A stretch of DNA of 64,000 bases from Acidobacteriota bacterium (GCA_035529075.1 DATKXK010000009.1:62001-126000), one strand, 5' to 3'. Counted from the stretch's first letter, positions 18,295 through 27,704 are shown. Made by a program: numbers and translations. The notes: generated from the sequence alone by a model not told the origin.

Positions 18295-19260
18295 TTGAGG
18301 TTTACAAAGGATAGCCTGAGAATAGACGCCGGGCAGGTCGCCGAGGAACTGGGCCGGGTAATCCGGCGGCAGATTCACAAGGATATCAGGAAAAGCGGTG
18401 CCGTGGTGGGGATTTCGGGGGGTATAGACTCCTCGGTTTGCGCGGCTCTGTGCGCGAAAACACTCGGTCCGGATCGCGTTATCGGCATAATGATGCCGGA
18501 TACCGACTCCTCGCCTGAGAGCGAGCAGCTCGCCCGTGAACTGGCGGCGGCGTTCGATTTCGAGACGATCAAGGAGGATATCGGCGGCGGGCTGGACGGT
18601 CTTGGATGCTATCGTCGGCGGGATGAGGCCATCAGGCAGGTGTTTCCGGAGTTCGGGGAAGGGTACAAGTCAAAGATCACCATTCCGTCCAACATCCTGG
18701 ATAAGGACACCTTCAATTTCTTCCAGCTTACGGTCCAGGACCCCGACGGTCGGGTCGAGACGAAGCGGCTGCCGCTAAAGGCCTACCTTCAGGTAGTCGC
18801 GGCCTCCAATCTCAAGCAGCGCCTGCGCATGACCACCCTGTACTATCATGCCGAAAAGAGGAACTACGCCGTGGTCGGGACCGGCAACAAGGACGAGCAC
18901 ATGCAGGGGTTCTTCGTAAAGTACGGAGACGGCGGGGCCGATCTCAAGCCGATTGCGCACCTGTTCAAGGTGCAGGTGTTCCAGCTGGCCGAGTACCTTG
19001 GCGTCCCGCAGAGCATTGTCAGGCGCACGCCGACAACCGACACATACAGCGCCGACGTTACGCAGGAGGAGTTTTTCTTCGGGCTTGATTTCTACACCAT
19101 GGATATGCTGTGGTATGCCATGGAGAACAAGGTCCCCCCGGCCGACGCGGCGGCCGTCCTGGGGCTGACCGAAGAACAGGTAAAGAGAGGTTACGCCAAC
19201 ATTACGCGGAAGATCGTAGCTACTGAATACCTCAGGCTGCACCCGCTCGAGGCCGTTTGA
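18295..19260 (+). CDS. nadE: Ammonia-dependent NAD(+) synthase family protein
   Basis: A 321-residue N-type ATP-pyrophosphatase that would amidate nicotinate adenine dinucleotide to NAD. The PP-loop SGGIDSSVCAALCAKT is near residues 41-56; other family motifs are GTGNKDEHMQGFFVKYGDG (NH3-dependent NadE usually has GTxNxxE) and RRTPTTDTYS. No glutaminase domain is present. The start is TTG at 18295 with AGGGGA a few bases upstream. It heads a plus-strand operon with an acyl carrier protein, an AMP ligase and asparagine synthase next to polysaccharide genes, so the real job may be an amidation in glycan decoration rather than housekeeping NAD synthesis. Confidence 0.85.
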   Translation: MRFTKDSLRIDAGQVAEELGRVIRRQIHKDIRKSGAVVGISGGIDSSVCAALCAKTLGPDRVIGIMMPDTDSSPESEQLARELAAAFDFETIKEDIGGGLDGLGCYRRRDEAIRQVFPEFGEGYKSKITIPSNILDKDTFNFFQLTVQDPDGRVETKRLPLKAYLQVVAASNLKQRLRMTTLYYHAEKRNYAVVGTGNKDEHMQGFFVKYGDGGADLKPIAHLFKVQVFQLAEYLGVPQSIVRRTPTTDTYSADVTQEEFFFGLDFYTMDMLWYAMENKVPPADAAAVLGLTEEQVKRGYANITRKIVATEYLRLHPLEAV

Positions 19261-19314
19261 CGCGGCGGCGGGCGCAAAGGATACGTTACAGCAAAGGAAG
19301 AATACGGACACCAC

Positions 19315-19578
19315 ATGGCAGCAACGGATATCGACACGGTCCGACAGCAGATACGCGAGTTTGTTTTCGAGACGTTCTTGTTCGGTGACGAGTCGGAGGC
19401 GTTCGCCAATGACGACTCGTTCATGGAGAAGGGGATAATAGACTCTACCGGCGTACTCGAACTCACGGCTTTTCTCGAGGAGAGGTACGGCATAACGGTG
19501 GACGACGAGGAGATGGTACCCGCCAATCTCGACTCGGTCGATAACCTGGCAGCGTACATCGGCCGCAAGCAGCAGTGA
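19315..19578 (+). CDS. Acyl carrier protein
   Basis: An 87-residue acidic helical protein. The phosphopantetheine attachment site is GIIDSTGVLEL, with Ser44 in a DST motif instead of the DSL of fatty-acid-synthesis ACPs, followed by FLEERYGITVDDEE and the final helix VDNLAAYIG. It is likely a dedicated carrier that receives an acyl or aminoacyl group from the AMP ligase encoded 80 bases downstream. Its position between nadE and the ligase argues for a discrete activation module and against general lipid synthesis. Confidence 0.9.
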   Translation: MAATDIDTVRQQIREFVFETFLFGDESEAFANDDSFMEKGIIDSTGVLELTAFLEERYGITVDDEEMVPANLDSVDNLAAYIGRKQQ

Positions 19579-19658
19579 TCGCGCCCGCTTGAAACCGCGG
19601 GCTGTACCCCGTATCGCACTTCGGAGGAGTTGAAGCCGCAGGCAAACTTGCTCGTGAT

Positions 19659-21209
19659 ATGAATGTTATTGACCTGCTGACCAGAACGGCCGCCACATTT
19701 CCGGACAAGGCGGCCCTGATACACCAGGAGCAGAGAATCAGCTTCGGGGAACTGTGGTCGGCCGTATCCAGGCTGGCCTCCCGGTTGCAGCAACTCAACC
19801 TGGCTCCCGGCAGCCGGGTGGCGATTCTCTTCGAGAACTCCATCGACTACGCGGTATCGTTTTTTGCCGTCTTCGAGTCGGGACTGGTGGCGGTGCCGCT
19901 GGACACCTCGCTCGGGCCGGAGAACCACAACTTCATCCTCGCGGATTGCCAGGCCAGCGTGCTGCTGGTCCAGGGTCGCTACCGGCGGCACCTGGGCAGG
20001 ATCCTCGGCGACAACCTGTCGCTGAGGCTGCTTGTTTCGGACAAGCCGGTTGCGGTGCCGGGCTCCACGGTGGCGGTGGAGACGTTCGAGGAGATCGGCG
20101 TCCGGGACGTCAGAGTCGACCCGCCGGCCGTGCCTGAGAGTGCCGGGGACGATACGCACCATCACGAGTTGGCGGCCATTTTCTATACCTCCGGAAGCAC
20201 CGGCTCCTCCAAGGGCGTCATGTTGTCGCACCTGAACCTGGTCTCAAACACGCTGGCGACGGTGGAGTATTTGCGGCTCACGCCGGACGACTCGGTGCTG
20301 GTAATACTGCCCTTCTACTATATCTACGGAAACTCGCTGCTGCTGACGCACGTGGCGGTCGGCGGGACGCTCGTCATCGACAACCGCTTCATGTATCCCG
20401 AGGTGGTTCTCGACACCATGGAGCGCGAGGAGGTGACCGGTTTCTCCGGCGTGCCGTCGAACTTCATGATTCTCCTGAACAACTCGACCTTCGCGTCGCG
20501 CAAGCTCGAGCATCTCAGGTACTTCACCCAGGCCGGCGGGGCGATGGCCCCGGAGGTGATTCGCAAGCTCATGGATGCCTTCGGGCACAAGGAAATATTC
20601 ATCATGTACGGCCAGACCGAGGCCGCGCCGCGCGTGACGTGGCTGCCGCCGGAGAAGCTCAGCGAGAAACTCGGGTCGATCGGCATCCCCGTGCCAGGCG
20701 TCACGGTGGAAGTCCTGAGCGAGTCGGGACAGACGGTGATTCCGGGCGAGACGGGCGAAATCACGGTGGTGGGCGACAACGTCATGCTGGGCTACTGGAA
20801 TCAGCCCGAGGAGACGGCCGAGGTGCTGCACGACGGCCGGTTGTACACGGGTGATCTTGCCCGCGTTGACGAAGACGGGTATTTCTACGTCGTTGGGCGC
20901 AAGCGGGAGATTATCAAGACCGGCGGGCACCGGGTCAGCGCCAAGGAGATCGAAGAGCGTATCCTGGAACACGAGAAGGTCGCCGAGGCGACGGTTTTCG
21001 GCGTCAGGGATGATATCCTGGGCGAGGCCATCAGGGCCGTGGTCGTGCTCAGGCCCGGTTGTCAGGCGGATGAAAAGGAAATCCAGAGCCACTGCCAAAA
21101 GAAGCTTGCGGCCCACCAGATTCCGAAACGCGTGCAGTTCATGGACGCCCTGCCCAAGTACCAGTCCGGCAAAGTCAACAAGATGGCGTTGAAGAACCGG
21201 GACTCCTGA
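19659..21209 (+). CDS. AMP-dependent acyl/aminoacyl ligase
   Basis: A 516-residue ANL-superfamily enzyme. The adenylation P-loop reads FYTSGSTGSSKGVMLSH near residues 174-190, followed by YGQTEAAPRVTW, GEITVVGDNVMLGYW, YTGDLARVDEDGYFYVVGRK, the hinge region, and the late catalytic Lys in PKYQSGKVNK. It would activate a carboxylate and pass it to the adjacent ACP. Similar ligase/ACP/asparagine-synthase sets are known from exosortase-associated EPS loci, but the substrate is not established. The 570-residue antisense frame covering it is a shadow. Confidence 0.88.
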   Translation: MNVIDLLTRTAATFPDKAALIHQEQRISFGELWSAVSRLASRLQQLNLAPGSRVAILFENSIDYAVSFFAVFESGLVAVPLDTSLGPENHNFILADCQASVLLVQGRYRRHLGRILGDNLSLRLLVSDKPVAVPGSTVAVETFEEIGVRDVRVDPPAVPESAGDDTHHHELAAIFYTSGSTGSSKGVMLSHLNLVSNTLATVEYLRLTPDDSVLVILPFYYIYGNSLLLTHVAVGGTLVIDNRFMYPEVVLDTMEREEVTGFSGVPSNFMILLNNSTFASRKLEHLRYFTQAGGAMAPEVIRKLMDAFGHKEIFIMYGQTEAAPRVTWLPPEKLSEKLGSIGIPVPGVTVEVLSESGQTVIPGETGEITVVGDNVMLGYWNQPEETAEVLHDGRLYTGDLARVDEDGYFYVVGRKREIIKTGGHRVSAKEIEERILEHEKVAEATVFGVRDDILGEAIRAVVVLRPGCQADEKEIQSHCQKKLAAHQIPKRVQFMDALPKYQSGKVNKMALKNRDS

Positions 21210-21227
21210 CCCCCGGGATGAACGACA

Positions 21228-23246
21228 ATGTGCGGAATAGCGGGTTACTTTCATCTCGATGGACCGGCACCGCCCGACCGGGAGTTGATCGCGCGCATGG
21301 TCAACGTCATCCGGCACCGGGGTCCGGACGAATTCGGCGCCTATTTCGACAACCGCTGCGCCCTGGGCCAGGCGCGTCTCTCCATTATCGATCTTGAGGG
21401 CGGCTCGCAGCCGCTGTGCAACGAGGACGGCTCCGTCTGGGTGACGTACAACGGGGAAATCTTCAACTACATCGAGCTTCGCGAGGACCTCACAAAGCGC
21501 GGCCACCGTTTTCGCACAACCTCTGATACCGAGGTTATTGTCCACGCCTACGAAGAGTACGGCCGCAACTGCCTGGATTACTTTAACGGCCAGTTCGCTT
21601 TTGCCGTATATGATCGTGCGCGGCAATCGTTGCTGCTGGCCCGCGACCGACTGGGCATTCGCCCGGCCTTCTACACCGTGCACGAGGGCTGTTTCTATTT
21701 TGCCTCGGAGATAAAATCGATCTTCTGTAACCCGTCCATTCCCCGCCGGCTGGACCTGAAAGCTCTTGACGAGACGTTCACCTGGTGGACCTCGGCGCCT
21801 CCGCGGACGATGTTTGAAAACGTCAACGAACTGGAGGCCGGCACGTTCGTGGAGATCCGCCAGGGGCGGCTCAACGAGGGCCGCTACTGGACCATGGCCT
21901 TTCCGACCCGGTTTGACTACCACCGGCCGGTGGCGTCCTATGCCGAGGAATTGCACGCCCTCCTGGTTGACTCCGTTCGATTACGGCTGCGGGCCGATGT
22001 TCCGGTCGGAGCGTACCTGTCGGGCGGGCTGGACTCGTCGGTGACCACCGCCCTCGTCCGGCATTTCACGAAGGCGCGCCTGGAAACGTTTTCCGTCACG
22101 TTTGAGGATAAGGCGTACGATGAATCCTCGTACCAGGTGCAGATGGCCCGGTATCTGGGCACCGACCACCATACCGTGCACTGCACCTACCGCACTATCG
22201 CCGACGCCTTTCCCAGCGTCATCTGGCACACCGAACGGCCCTTGGTACGGACTGCCCCGACGCCGCTGTACCTGCTTTCCGGACTGGTCAGGGATCACAA
22301 CTTCAAGGTCGTGCTGACGGGTGAGGGCTCCGACGAGATCTTGGGCGGCTACGATATTTTCAAAGAGACCCTGATCCGTTCGTTCTGGGCGAAGAACCCC
22401 GACTCACCCTGGAGGCCGTCGTTGCTGCGCCGGCTGTACCCGACCCTTCCCGTCTCCGGCGCCCGTGCCCGGTACTACCTCGAGCAGTTCTACAAGGCAG
22501 GCCTCGATCAGCCGGACAGCTATCATTTTTCGCACATTCCCCGGATAAACACGACGTCCAAGATCAAGGGCTTTTTCTCGGCGGAGGCAGGGCAAGCAGT
22601 GGCCGGCCACGACGCTACGGCCGTTTTTGGGCGAGGGCTGCCGGACGCCTTTTCGAGCTGGCATCACCTTGCCAAAGCGCAGTATCTGGAGGCCAAATCG
22701 CTGCTGGCCGGGTACCTGCTGTCGTCGCAGGGGGACCGGGTCTCAGCGGCCAACTCGGTGGAGGGGAGGTTTCCGTTTCTTGACCACCGGGTAGTGGAGT
22801 TTGCAGCCACGATCCCGCCGGGCTACAAGATATTCGGTCTCAATGAGAAATACGTGCTCAAGAAGGCCATGGCGGCGGAGTTGCCGGCCAACATCATAGC
22901 CCGCGTCAAACAGCCGTACATGGCGCCGGACTCCAACAGTTTTGTTCAGGATGATTCCCCGGACTGGGTCGGCCAGATGCTCTCGGAGTCGACCGTCGCC
23001 CGGGCGGGTATCTTTAATCCGGCGGCCGTGGCCAAGCTGGAAAAGAAATGCCGGCGGCAGGCCGGCACGCACCTGTCGTTCAAGGATAATATGTCCTTTG
23101 TCGGCATCCTCTCGACCCAATTGCTGGTGCACCGGTTTATAGATAACTTTGCCATGCCCGCCTGTCCCACGCGTGAAGCCTTTGCCGTCTGGCAGGACGA
23201 CAGCGCGACCGATGCCGCCGGTCAGAGTCGGGGCAAGGCGCGTTGA
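21228..23246 (+). CDS. asnB: Asparagine synthase (glutamine-hydrolysing) family amidotransferase
   Basis: A 672-residue AsnB-type protein. The N-terminal class II glutaminase domain begins MCGIAGYF with catalytic Cys2 and has RHRGPDEFG and YNGEIFNY. The C-terminal synthetase domain has the ATP PP-loop LSGGLDSSVTTALV near residue 265 and LTGEGSDEILGGYD near 365. It could make asparagine, but its place after an ACP and AMP ligase suggests amide or aminoacyl transfer to a glycan, as proposed for amidotransferases in EPS loci. It ends 16 bases from the convergent ugd gene. Confidence 0.88.
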   Translation: MCGIAGYFHLDGPAPPDRELIARMVNVIRHRGPDEFGAYFDNRCALGQARLSIIDLEGGSQPLCNEDGSVWVTYNGEIFNYIELREDLTKRGHRFRTTSDTEVIVHAYEEYGRNCLDYFNGQFAFAVYDRARQSLLLARDRLGIRPAFYTVHEGCFYFASEIKSIFCNPSIPRRLDLKALDETFTWWTSAPPRTMFENVNELEAGTFVEIRQGRLNEGRYWTMAFPTRFDYHRPVASYAEELHALLVDSVRLRLRADVPVGAYLSGGLDSSVTTALVRHFTKARLETFSVTFEDKAYDESSYQVQMARYLGTDHHTVHCTYRTIADAFPSVIWHTERPLVRTAPTPLYLLSGLVRDHNFKVVLTGEGSDEILGGYDIFKETLIRSFWAKNPDSPWRPSLLRRLYPTLPVSGARARYYLEQFYKAGLDQPDSYHFSHIPRINTTSKIKGFFSAEAGQAVAGHDATAVFGRGLPDAFSSWHHLAKAQYLEAKSLLAGYLLSSQGDRVSAANSVEGRFPFLDHRVVEFAATIPPGYKIFGLNEKYVLKKAMAAELPANIIARVKQPYMAPDSNSFVQDDSPDWVGQMLSESTVARAGIFNPAAVAKLEKKCRRQAGTHLSFKDNMSFVGILSTQLLVHRFIDNFAMPACPTREAFAVWQDDSATDAAGQSRGKAR

Positions 23247-23261
23247 CGGCAGCAGTCCCCG

Positions 23262-24572
23262 TTATTCTGATCCACCCCGCCCGGTACCGATGTAGGTGAA
23301 TCCCAGTGAACGGATCTGCTCGGGATCGTAGATGTTACGGGTGTCGTAAAGATTCGGCGTGCGGATCGTCCGTTCGACACGCGTGAAGTCAAGGTCGCGG
23401 AACTCGTTCCACTCCGTCACGATAATGACCAGGTCGCTTCCGGCACATGCCGCGTAGGCATCGTCAAAGCACCGGATACCGGGCAGGGCCCGCCCGGCCT
23501 CCTGCATGGCCGCCGGATCGTAGGCGTGAACCGCCGCGCCCTCGGCAAGCAGCGCCCCGGCCAGGTACATAGCCGGGGACTCGCGGATGTCGTCGGTGTC
23601 CGGCTTGAACGACAATCCGAGAAGCGTCACGGTCCGGCCGTCGAACGCGCCAAGGACCCGGCGGGCTTTCTCGAGTACGATTTTGCGTTGCCGGGCGTTG
23701 ACGTCAACGATGGCCTCGGCGATCCTGAAGTCGTAAGCGTTGTCGCGGGCGATTCTGACCAGTGACTTGACGTCCTTGGGGAAACACGACCCGCCGAATC
23801 CGGGGCCGGGGTGAAGGAACTTGGGTCCGATCCGCCTGTCCATCCCCAGGGCCACGGCCACGTCATAGACGTCGGCGCCGACGCGGTCGCACAGGTTGGC
23901 CACTTCGTTCATGAACGAGACCCGCAGGGCCAGCATGGTATTGGCCGCGTACTTGATGAGTTCGGCGGTTTCATTGGTGGTGTTGACGATCGGCTTCTTC
24001 AGAAGGTACAGGGGGCGGTACATGTCCCGCATGATGGCCAGGGCACGTTCCGAATCGCAGCCGAGAATGATCCGGTCGGGACGGAGGAAATCGTTCACGG
24101 CCGCTCCCTCGCGGAGGAATTCCGGGTTTGAGACGACGTCGAATTCGATATCGCGCTTGAGGTTGTCTTTGATCAGTTGCCGCAGCATACGAGCCGTCCC
24201 CACCGGTACCGTTGATTTGATAGCGATTACTTTGTACTCGGTCATGCACGAGGCGATGGCCGTGCCCACTTCCCTGATCTGCGACAGGTCGGCACGCCCC
24301 TCGTTGCCTTCAGGTGTACCCACCGCAAGGAGAACGACCAGGGACCGGTCCACCGCCGCTTCGAGGTCGGTTGAGAAGCTCAGCCGGTTGAGCTTGATAT
24401 TGCGCTGAATGAGTTCGGACAGCCCGGGTTCGTAGATGGGTATGCGGCCGCCGTTGAGCATGTCAATCTTCTGCCGGTCTTTGTCGACACAGGTTACGTT
24501 CGTCCCGAAATCCGCCAGGCAGGTTCCGGCCACAAGGCCGACATATCCGGTGCCGACAACGCAGACGTTCAT
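23262..24572 (-). CDS. ugd: UDP-glucose 6-dehydrogenase
   Basis: A 436-residue enzyme oxidising UDP-glucose to UDP-glucuronate with two NAD+. The N-terminal Rossmann motif is VCVVGTGYVGLVAGT; the catalytic Cys is in PGFGGSCFPKD near residue 260; the C-terminal domain has LLGLSFKPDTDDIRESPA. I start at the ATG at 24572, which overlaps the epimerase gene's stop as ATGA, instead of nine codons upstream. The product probably feeds the uronic-acid content of the neighbouring exopolysaccharide. Confidence 0.93.
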   Translation of the reverse strand: MNVCVVGTGYVGLVAGTCLADFGTNVTCVDKDRQKIDMLNGGRIPIYEPGLSELIQRNIKLNRLSFSTDLEAAVDRSLVVLLAVGTPEGNEGRADLSQIREVGTAIASCMTEYKVIAIKSTVPVGTARMLRQLIKDNLKRDIEFDVVSNPEFLREGAAVNDFLRPDRIILGCDSERALAIMRDMYRPLYLLKKPIVNTTNETAELIKYAANTMLALRVSFMNEVANLCDRVGADVYDVAVALGMDRRIGPKFLHPGPGFGGSCFPKDVKSLVRIARDNAYDFRIAEAIVDVNARQRKIVLEKARRVLGAFDGRTVTLLGLSFKPDTDDIRESPAMYLAGALLAEGAAVHAYDPAAMQEAGRALPGIRCFDDAYAACAGSDLVIIVTEWNEFRDLDFTRVERTIRTPNLYDTRNIYDPEQIRSLGFTYIGTGRGGSE

Positions 24573-25531
24573 TGTCTCCCTCGCTTTTCGCAGTACCATT
24601 GGGTAAACAGTTTCAGCCCGGTGTCAATGGGCGTAGTGGCGCGAAAGCCGAGCAGTTCCCGGGCCCTGGCCGTGTCGGCGAACGTTCGCCGGACGTCGCC
24701 CGGGCGGTCCGGCCGGTGGACGATCTTCGCCTTCTTTCCCAGGTAATGTTCTATCTTTTCGACGAGTTCGGCCAGCGACACGGTTTGCGAGCAGCCGAGG
24801 TTGATGATCTGGAAATCGTACTCGGCCGTGCGGCCGGCCAGTATGCCGGCAATGATGTCATCGACGTAAGTGTAGTCCCGGCTGGAACGGCCGTCGCCGA
24901 ATACCGTAATCTCCTCGCCCCGGTATATCCGGTCGGTGAACAGGTGGATGGCCATCTCGGGACGCTGCCGGGGGCCGTAGACCGTGAACAGGCGCAGGCA
25001 TGCCGTCTTGATTCCGTACAGGTGATGATACGTGAAGGTCATCAGTTCACCGGCTCGCTTGGTCGCAGCATACGGCGAGATCGGCCGGTCCACCGGATCG
25101 GATTCACTGAACGGGACTTTCTCGTTATTGCCGTAAACTGAGGATGACGAGGCAAAAATGAGGTGGGAAACGTCATACGTCCGGCAGGCCTCCAGTATGT
25201 TCGCGGTCCCGGTCAGGTTAACCTCCTGGTACAAAGAAGGGTTTTGGATCGACGGCTGCACTCCGGCCATGGCGGCAAGATGAATGACCTGCCGGAAGCC
25301 GCCGGCCCGAAAGGTCGCGTTTACCAGCTCCCGGTCCCGGATATCACCTTCGACCAGGGTGTAATGGCCGTAATCCAGATGGGCGGCCATGTTGGTTCGC
25401 TTGACGGCGGGATCGTAGAAATCGTTGAAATTATCAAGCACCGTGACGGATTCGCCGTCCGCCAGGAGACGATCTACAAGGTGAGACCCGATAAAGCCGG
25501 CACCGCCGGTGACCAGTACGCCAGATGACAT
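24569..25531 (-). CDS. NAD-dependent epimerase (UDP-glucuronate 4-epimerase-like)
   Basis: A 320-residue extended SDR. The nucleotide-binding motif VTGGAGFIGSHLVDRLL is at residues 7-23; the catalytic triad shows as SSSSVYG and YAATKRAGE (YxxxK) near residues 127 and 152; the family pattern FTVYGPRQRPEMA is near 190. This last motif and the VLDNFNDFYDP segment resemble UDP-glucuronate 4-epimerases, which fits the coupled ugd gene downstream. It is first in a two-gene operon behind the promoter at 25563-25591. Confidence 0.88.
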   Translation of the reverse strand: MSSGVLVTGGAGFIGSHLVDRLLADGESVTVLDNFNDFYDPAVKRTNMAAHLDYGHYTLVEGDIRDRELVNATFRAGGFRQVIHLAAMAGVQPSIQNPSLYQEVNLTGTANILEACRTYDVSHLIFASSSSVYGNNEKVPFSESDPVDRPISPYAATKRAGELMTFTYHHLYGIKTACLRLFTVYGPRQRPEMAIHLFTDRIYRGEEITVFGDGRSSRDYTYVDDIIAGILAGRTAEYDFQIINLGCSQTVSLAELVEKIEHYLGKKAKIVHRPDRPGDVRRTFADTARARELLGFRATTPIDTGLKLFTQWYCEKRGRQ

Positions 25532-25562
25532 CTATGAAGCCTTCCGCCCGAAATGAGAGGCA

Positions 25563-25591
25563 AATCTAAAGGACTCTCACCGGCTTGTCAA
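25563..25591 (-). promoter_or_regulatory. Sigma70 promoter of the epimerase-ugd operon
   Basis: On the minus strand a perfect TTGACA (25586-25591) is followed after exactly 17 bases by TAGATT (25563-25568). Transcription would start near 25556, about 25 bases before the ATG at 25531. It is the most consensus-like promoter I found in the window. Confidence 0.7.
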
Positions 25592-25615
25592 TCGGTAATG
25601 GCGGCACGGGCCGCG

Positions 25616-26395
25616 TTACTGGCACACGGGGGTCGGGGAGAAGTCTGAGAACAAGTAATCGATGAGCACCCCCAGGTCGCTGATGTCGACAATGCCGGCG
25701 GTGTCTGAGTCAAGGTTGGCCTCGGCGGGGCAGCAAAGGGGCGGGTGGCTGATGAAAAGGTAATCAATAAGGGTCGTCAGATCTCCCACATCGATGACGT
25801 GTTTCGGGTCGCAGTCTATATTGCCGGTCAACCCGATACAGCAGGACGGGTCGGGGAGGAACCGGACGGCCACGGGTTCGCCGGTCGCGAAGAAACCGGT
25901 CCGGCCGTTCCAGAAGACGGTCGTGTGAAAGGGCAATTGGTAATTACCCGGCAATGTGCTGGTGATTCTCATTTCAAGGCGCACGGTATCCCCCGTGCCG
26001 ACGTCACCTGAACCCATGCCGGGATCGCCCGGATCATCGACAACCCAGTACCACGTGGTGAAGCCGCTGATAATCGGGTTACCCGCAGCGCGTTGCATCG
26101 AGTGTGCTATATCCGTGCCGTTTCGCGTGAGTGAACTGGAGACAATCGTGAACCGGGGGGACAGGTTATCGGAGAAGTACAGCCCGCTGAGGGTAAACGC
26201 CTCGCCGTTCGTGAGAATCCGTGCGATCACGAGCGTATCGCCGACCTCCAGCAGCGAAGCGCTGAGCTCGTACCGATGCGAGAGGTTATACCCCGGCGGA
26301 TGGATTTGCTCGCCTGTCTGCAGGCTCCCCGCCGAGGCACACTGTGCGATCAGCACGAGAACAGGTAACAACATCTTCAACAGCGCTCTCATCAT
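25616..26395 (-). CDS. Secreted protein with dockerin-like C-terminal tandem
   Basis: A 259-residue protein: signal peptide (MMRALLKMLLPVLVLIAQCASA), a ~150-residue beta-rich domain with LSGLYFSDNLSPRF, then two calcium-binding dockerin type I-like repeats, each ending in the pattern D(V/I)xDLxxLIDYLF and separated by a Cys-rich linker. The central domain is homologous to that of the protein at 15304-16146. Tandems of this kind are characteristic of Zixibacteria-like exported proteins. No cohesin is visible in the window, so the partner is unknown. Confidence 0.75.
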   Translation of the reverse strand: MMRALLKMLLPVLVLIAQCASAGSLQTGEQIHPPGYNLSHRYELSASLLEVGDTLVIARILTNGEAFTLSGLYFSDNLSPRFTIVSSSLTRNGTDIAHSMQRAAGNPIISGFTTWYWVVDDPGDPGMGSGDVGTGDTVRLEMRITSTLPGNYQLPFHTTVFWNGRTGFFATGEPVAVRFLPDPSCCIGLTGNIDCDPKHVIDVGDLTTLIDYLFISHPPLCCPAEANLDSDTAGIVDISDLGVLIDYLFSDFSPTPVCQ

Positions 26396-26615
26396 TTATT
26401 AAGCGAACACCCGGCCGGTCGTGCCGGTTCCCGTAGGCGCGTGTGACGCGATGAAGCCGTGTGAAGGCGAGCCGTCTGACGGACCCATGGCCGCGAGCTG
26501 CCGTCCTTCAGCTGCCCGGTCGGTCAAGCTAAGTTGTTGGCATAAAAGGCGGGTTAGTCCGTGGTGGGGGTGTGTGCAGAGTGATCAGACGGCGCCGGCC
26601 GTGCGTCGAGGCTAT

Positions 26616-27644
26616 CTACGCGGGCCTTGACTTCACACGCGGCGAGCGGCCGATCAGGGCGCGAATCAATTCGCTTAGAAAGCCGTAGCCGAGTCCCAGG
26701 TGAATGGCAGGGTATATCAGGAGCCCGAGCGGCAGATAAACCAGGCCGTTCCTGACGGCCACCGATGCGGACGCGGCCAGGACGATCAGCAGGTACAGCC
26801 CGTACAGGAGAAGAAAGAGATATCCGAACGGGCGGAGAACAATGGAGAGCAGGGGGAGCGCTACCAGTCCGGCTGTAAACAGCACCGGGATCAGGGTCCC
26901 CGGTGACAGGGTTTCCGGGTGCTTTCGGGCCAGCCGCATGCGTCCGGTCCCGTACCGGGCCATCTGGCGGAACAGGGCCGACAGTGAGGATCTCGGGTAG
27001 TAAAACACCGCCAGTTTCAGGGAGGTGAAGGCCTTAAAACCGGCCTTTGCCACGCGGTAGTTGAATTCGTAGTCCTCGCTGGCGTCAAAGTGCTCATCGA
27101 AATAGCCGACCTTCTCAAACACTTCCCGCCTGTACGTGGCGCCCGCGCTGGTCGGATCGACAAGGCACTCCCGGTCAAGATAAATGGTCGAATCCAGCCC
27201 GTGCCCGATGGCTGATTTCCTTGCCAGCGAGACCGCCTTCTGAAAGACATTGTTGTGCGGGGTGTCCAGAAACTGCGGCCGGCTGAGGACTGAAACCTCC
27301 TTCTCGCCGAGCAACCGGGCGACGTTCTTCAGGAGCTGATCATTGTCGATATACGTGTGGCCGTCGATGTAGGTGATGATGTCGCCAGTGGCGTTTCGGG
27401 CGCCGATGTTGCGGGCCGCCGATGACAGGCGTTTCGCGTTGTGCAGCAGCTTCACGCGCGGGTCGGCAGCGGCGATTTGCCGGACCACCTCGGCGGTGCC
27501 GTCGTCCGAGTCACCGTCAACGACGAGCACCTCAAGCCGGTCCTGCGGGTAGTCCTGCTCCAGCACGTAACGGACCGTCTGCGCAATGAATTTCTCCTCA
27601 TTCCGTATGGGAACAACAACCGTGATTGTGGGGTAATCATCCAC
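26616..27644 (-). CDS. GT2 family glycosyltransferase with C-terminal membrane segments
   Basis: About 342 residues. The GT-A domain opens ITVVVPIRNEEKFIAQTV, with a VVDGDSDDGTAEVV donor motif, a metal-binding ITYIDGHTYID region and DASEDYEFNYR late in the domain. Two or three hydrophobic segments follow (about residues 245-325). I prefer the GTG at 27644 because it has AAAAGGA nine bases upstream and lies downstream of a consensus -10; a longer in-frame start at 27728 adds 28 unconvincing residues. It probably acts on a lipid-linked acceptor at the membrane, perhaps in the same glycan pathway as ugd. Confidence 0.85.
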   Translation of the reverse strand: MDDYPTITVVVPIRNEEKFIAQTVRYVLEQDYPQDRLEVLVVDGDSDDGTAEVVRQIAAADPRVKLLHNAKRLSSAARNIGARNATGDIITYIDGHTYIDNDQLLKNVARLLGEKEVSVLSRPQFLDTPHNNVFQKAVSLARKSAIGHGLDSTIYLDRECLVDPTSAGATYRREVFEKVGYFDEHFDASEDYEFNYRVAKAGFKAFTSLKLAVFYYPRSSLSALFRQMARYGTGRMRLARKHPETLSPGTLIPVLFTAGLVALPLLSIVLRPFGYLFLLLYGLYLLIVLAASASVAVRNGLVYLPLGLLIYPAIHLGLGYGFLSELIRALIGRSPRVKSRPA

Positions 27645-27704
27645 TGCCGGGTTCCTTTTGAGAGACCGATCCTCGACGCCGACAGTTGGCAGCCGCCGGG
27701 CGTG

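Noticed and set aside
20244-21956. 570-residue frame on the minus strand
   Set aside because: Antisense to the AMP ligase and the start of asnB, both of which have complete family motifs; no motif in the antisense product.
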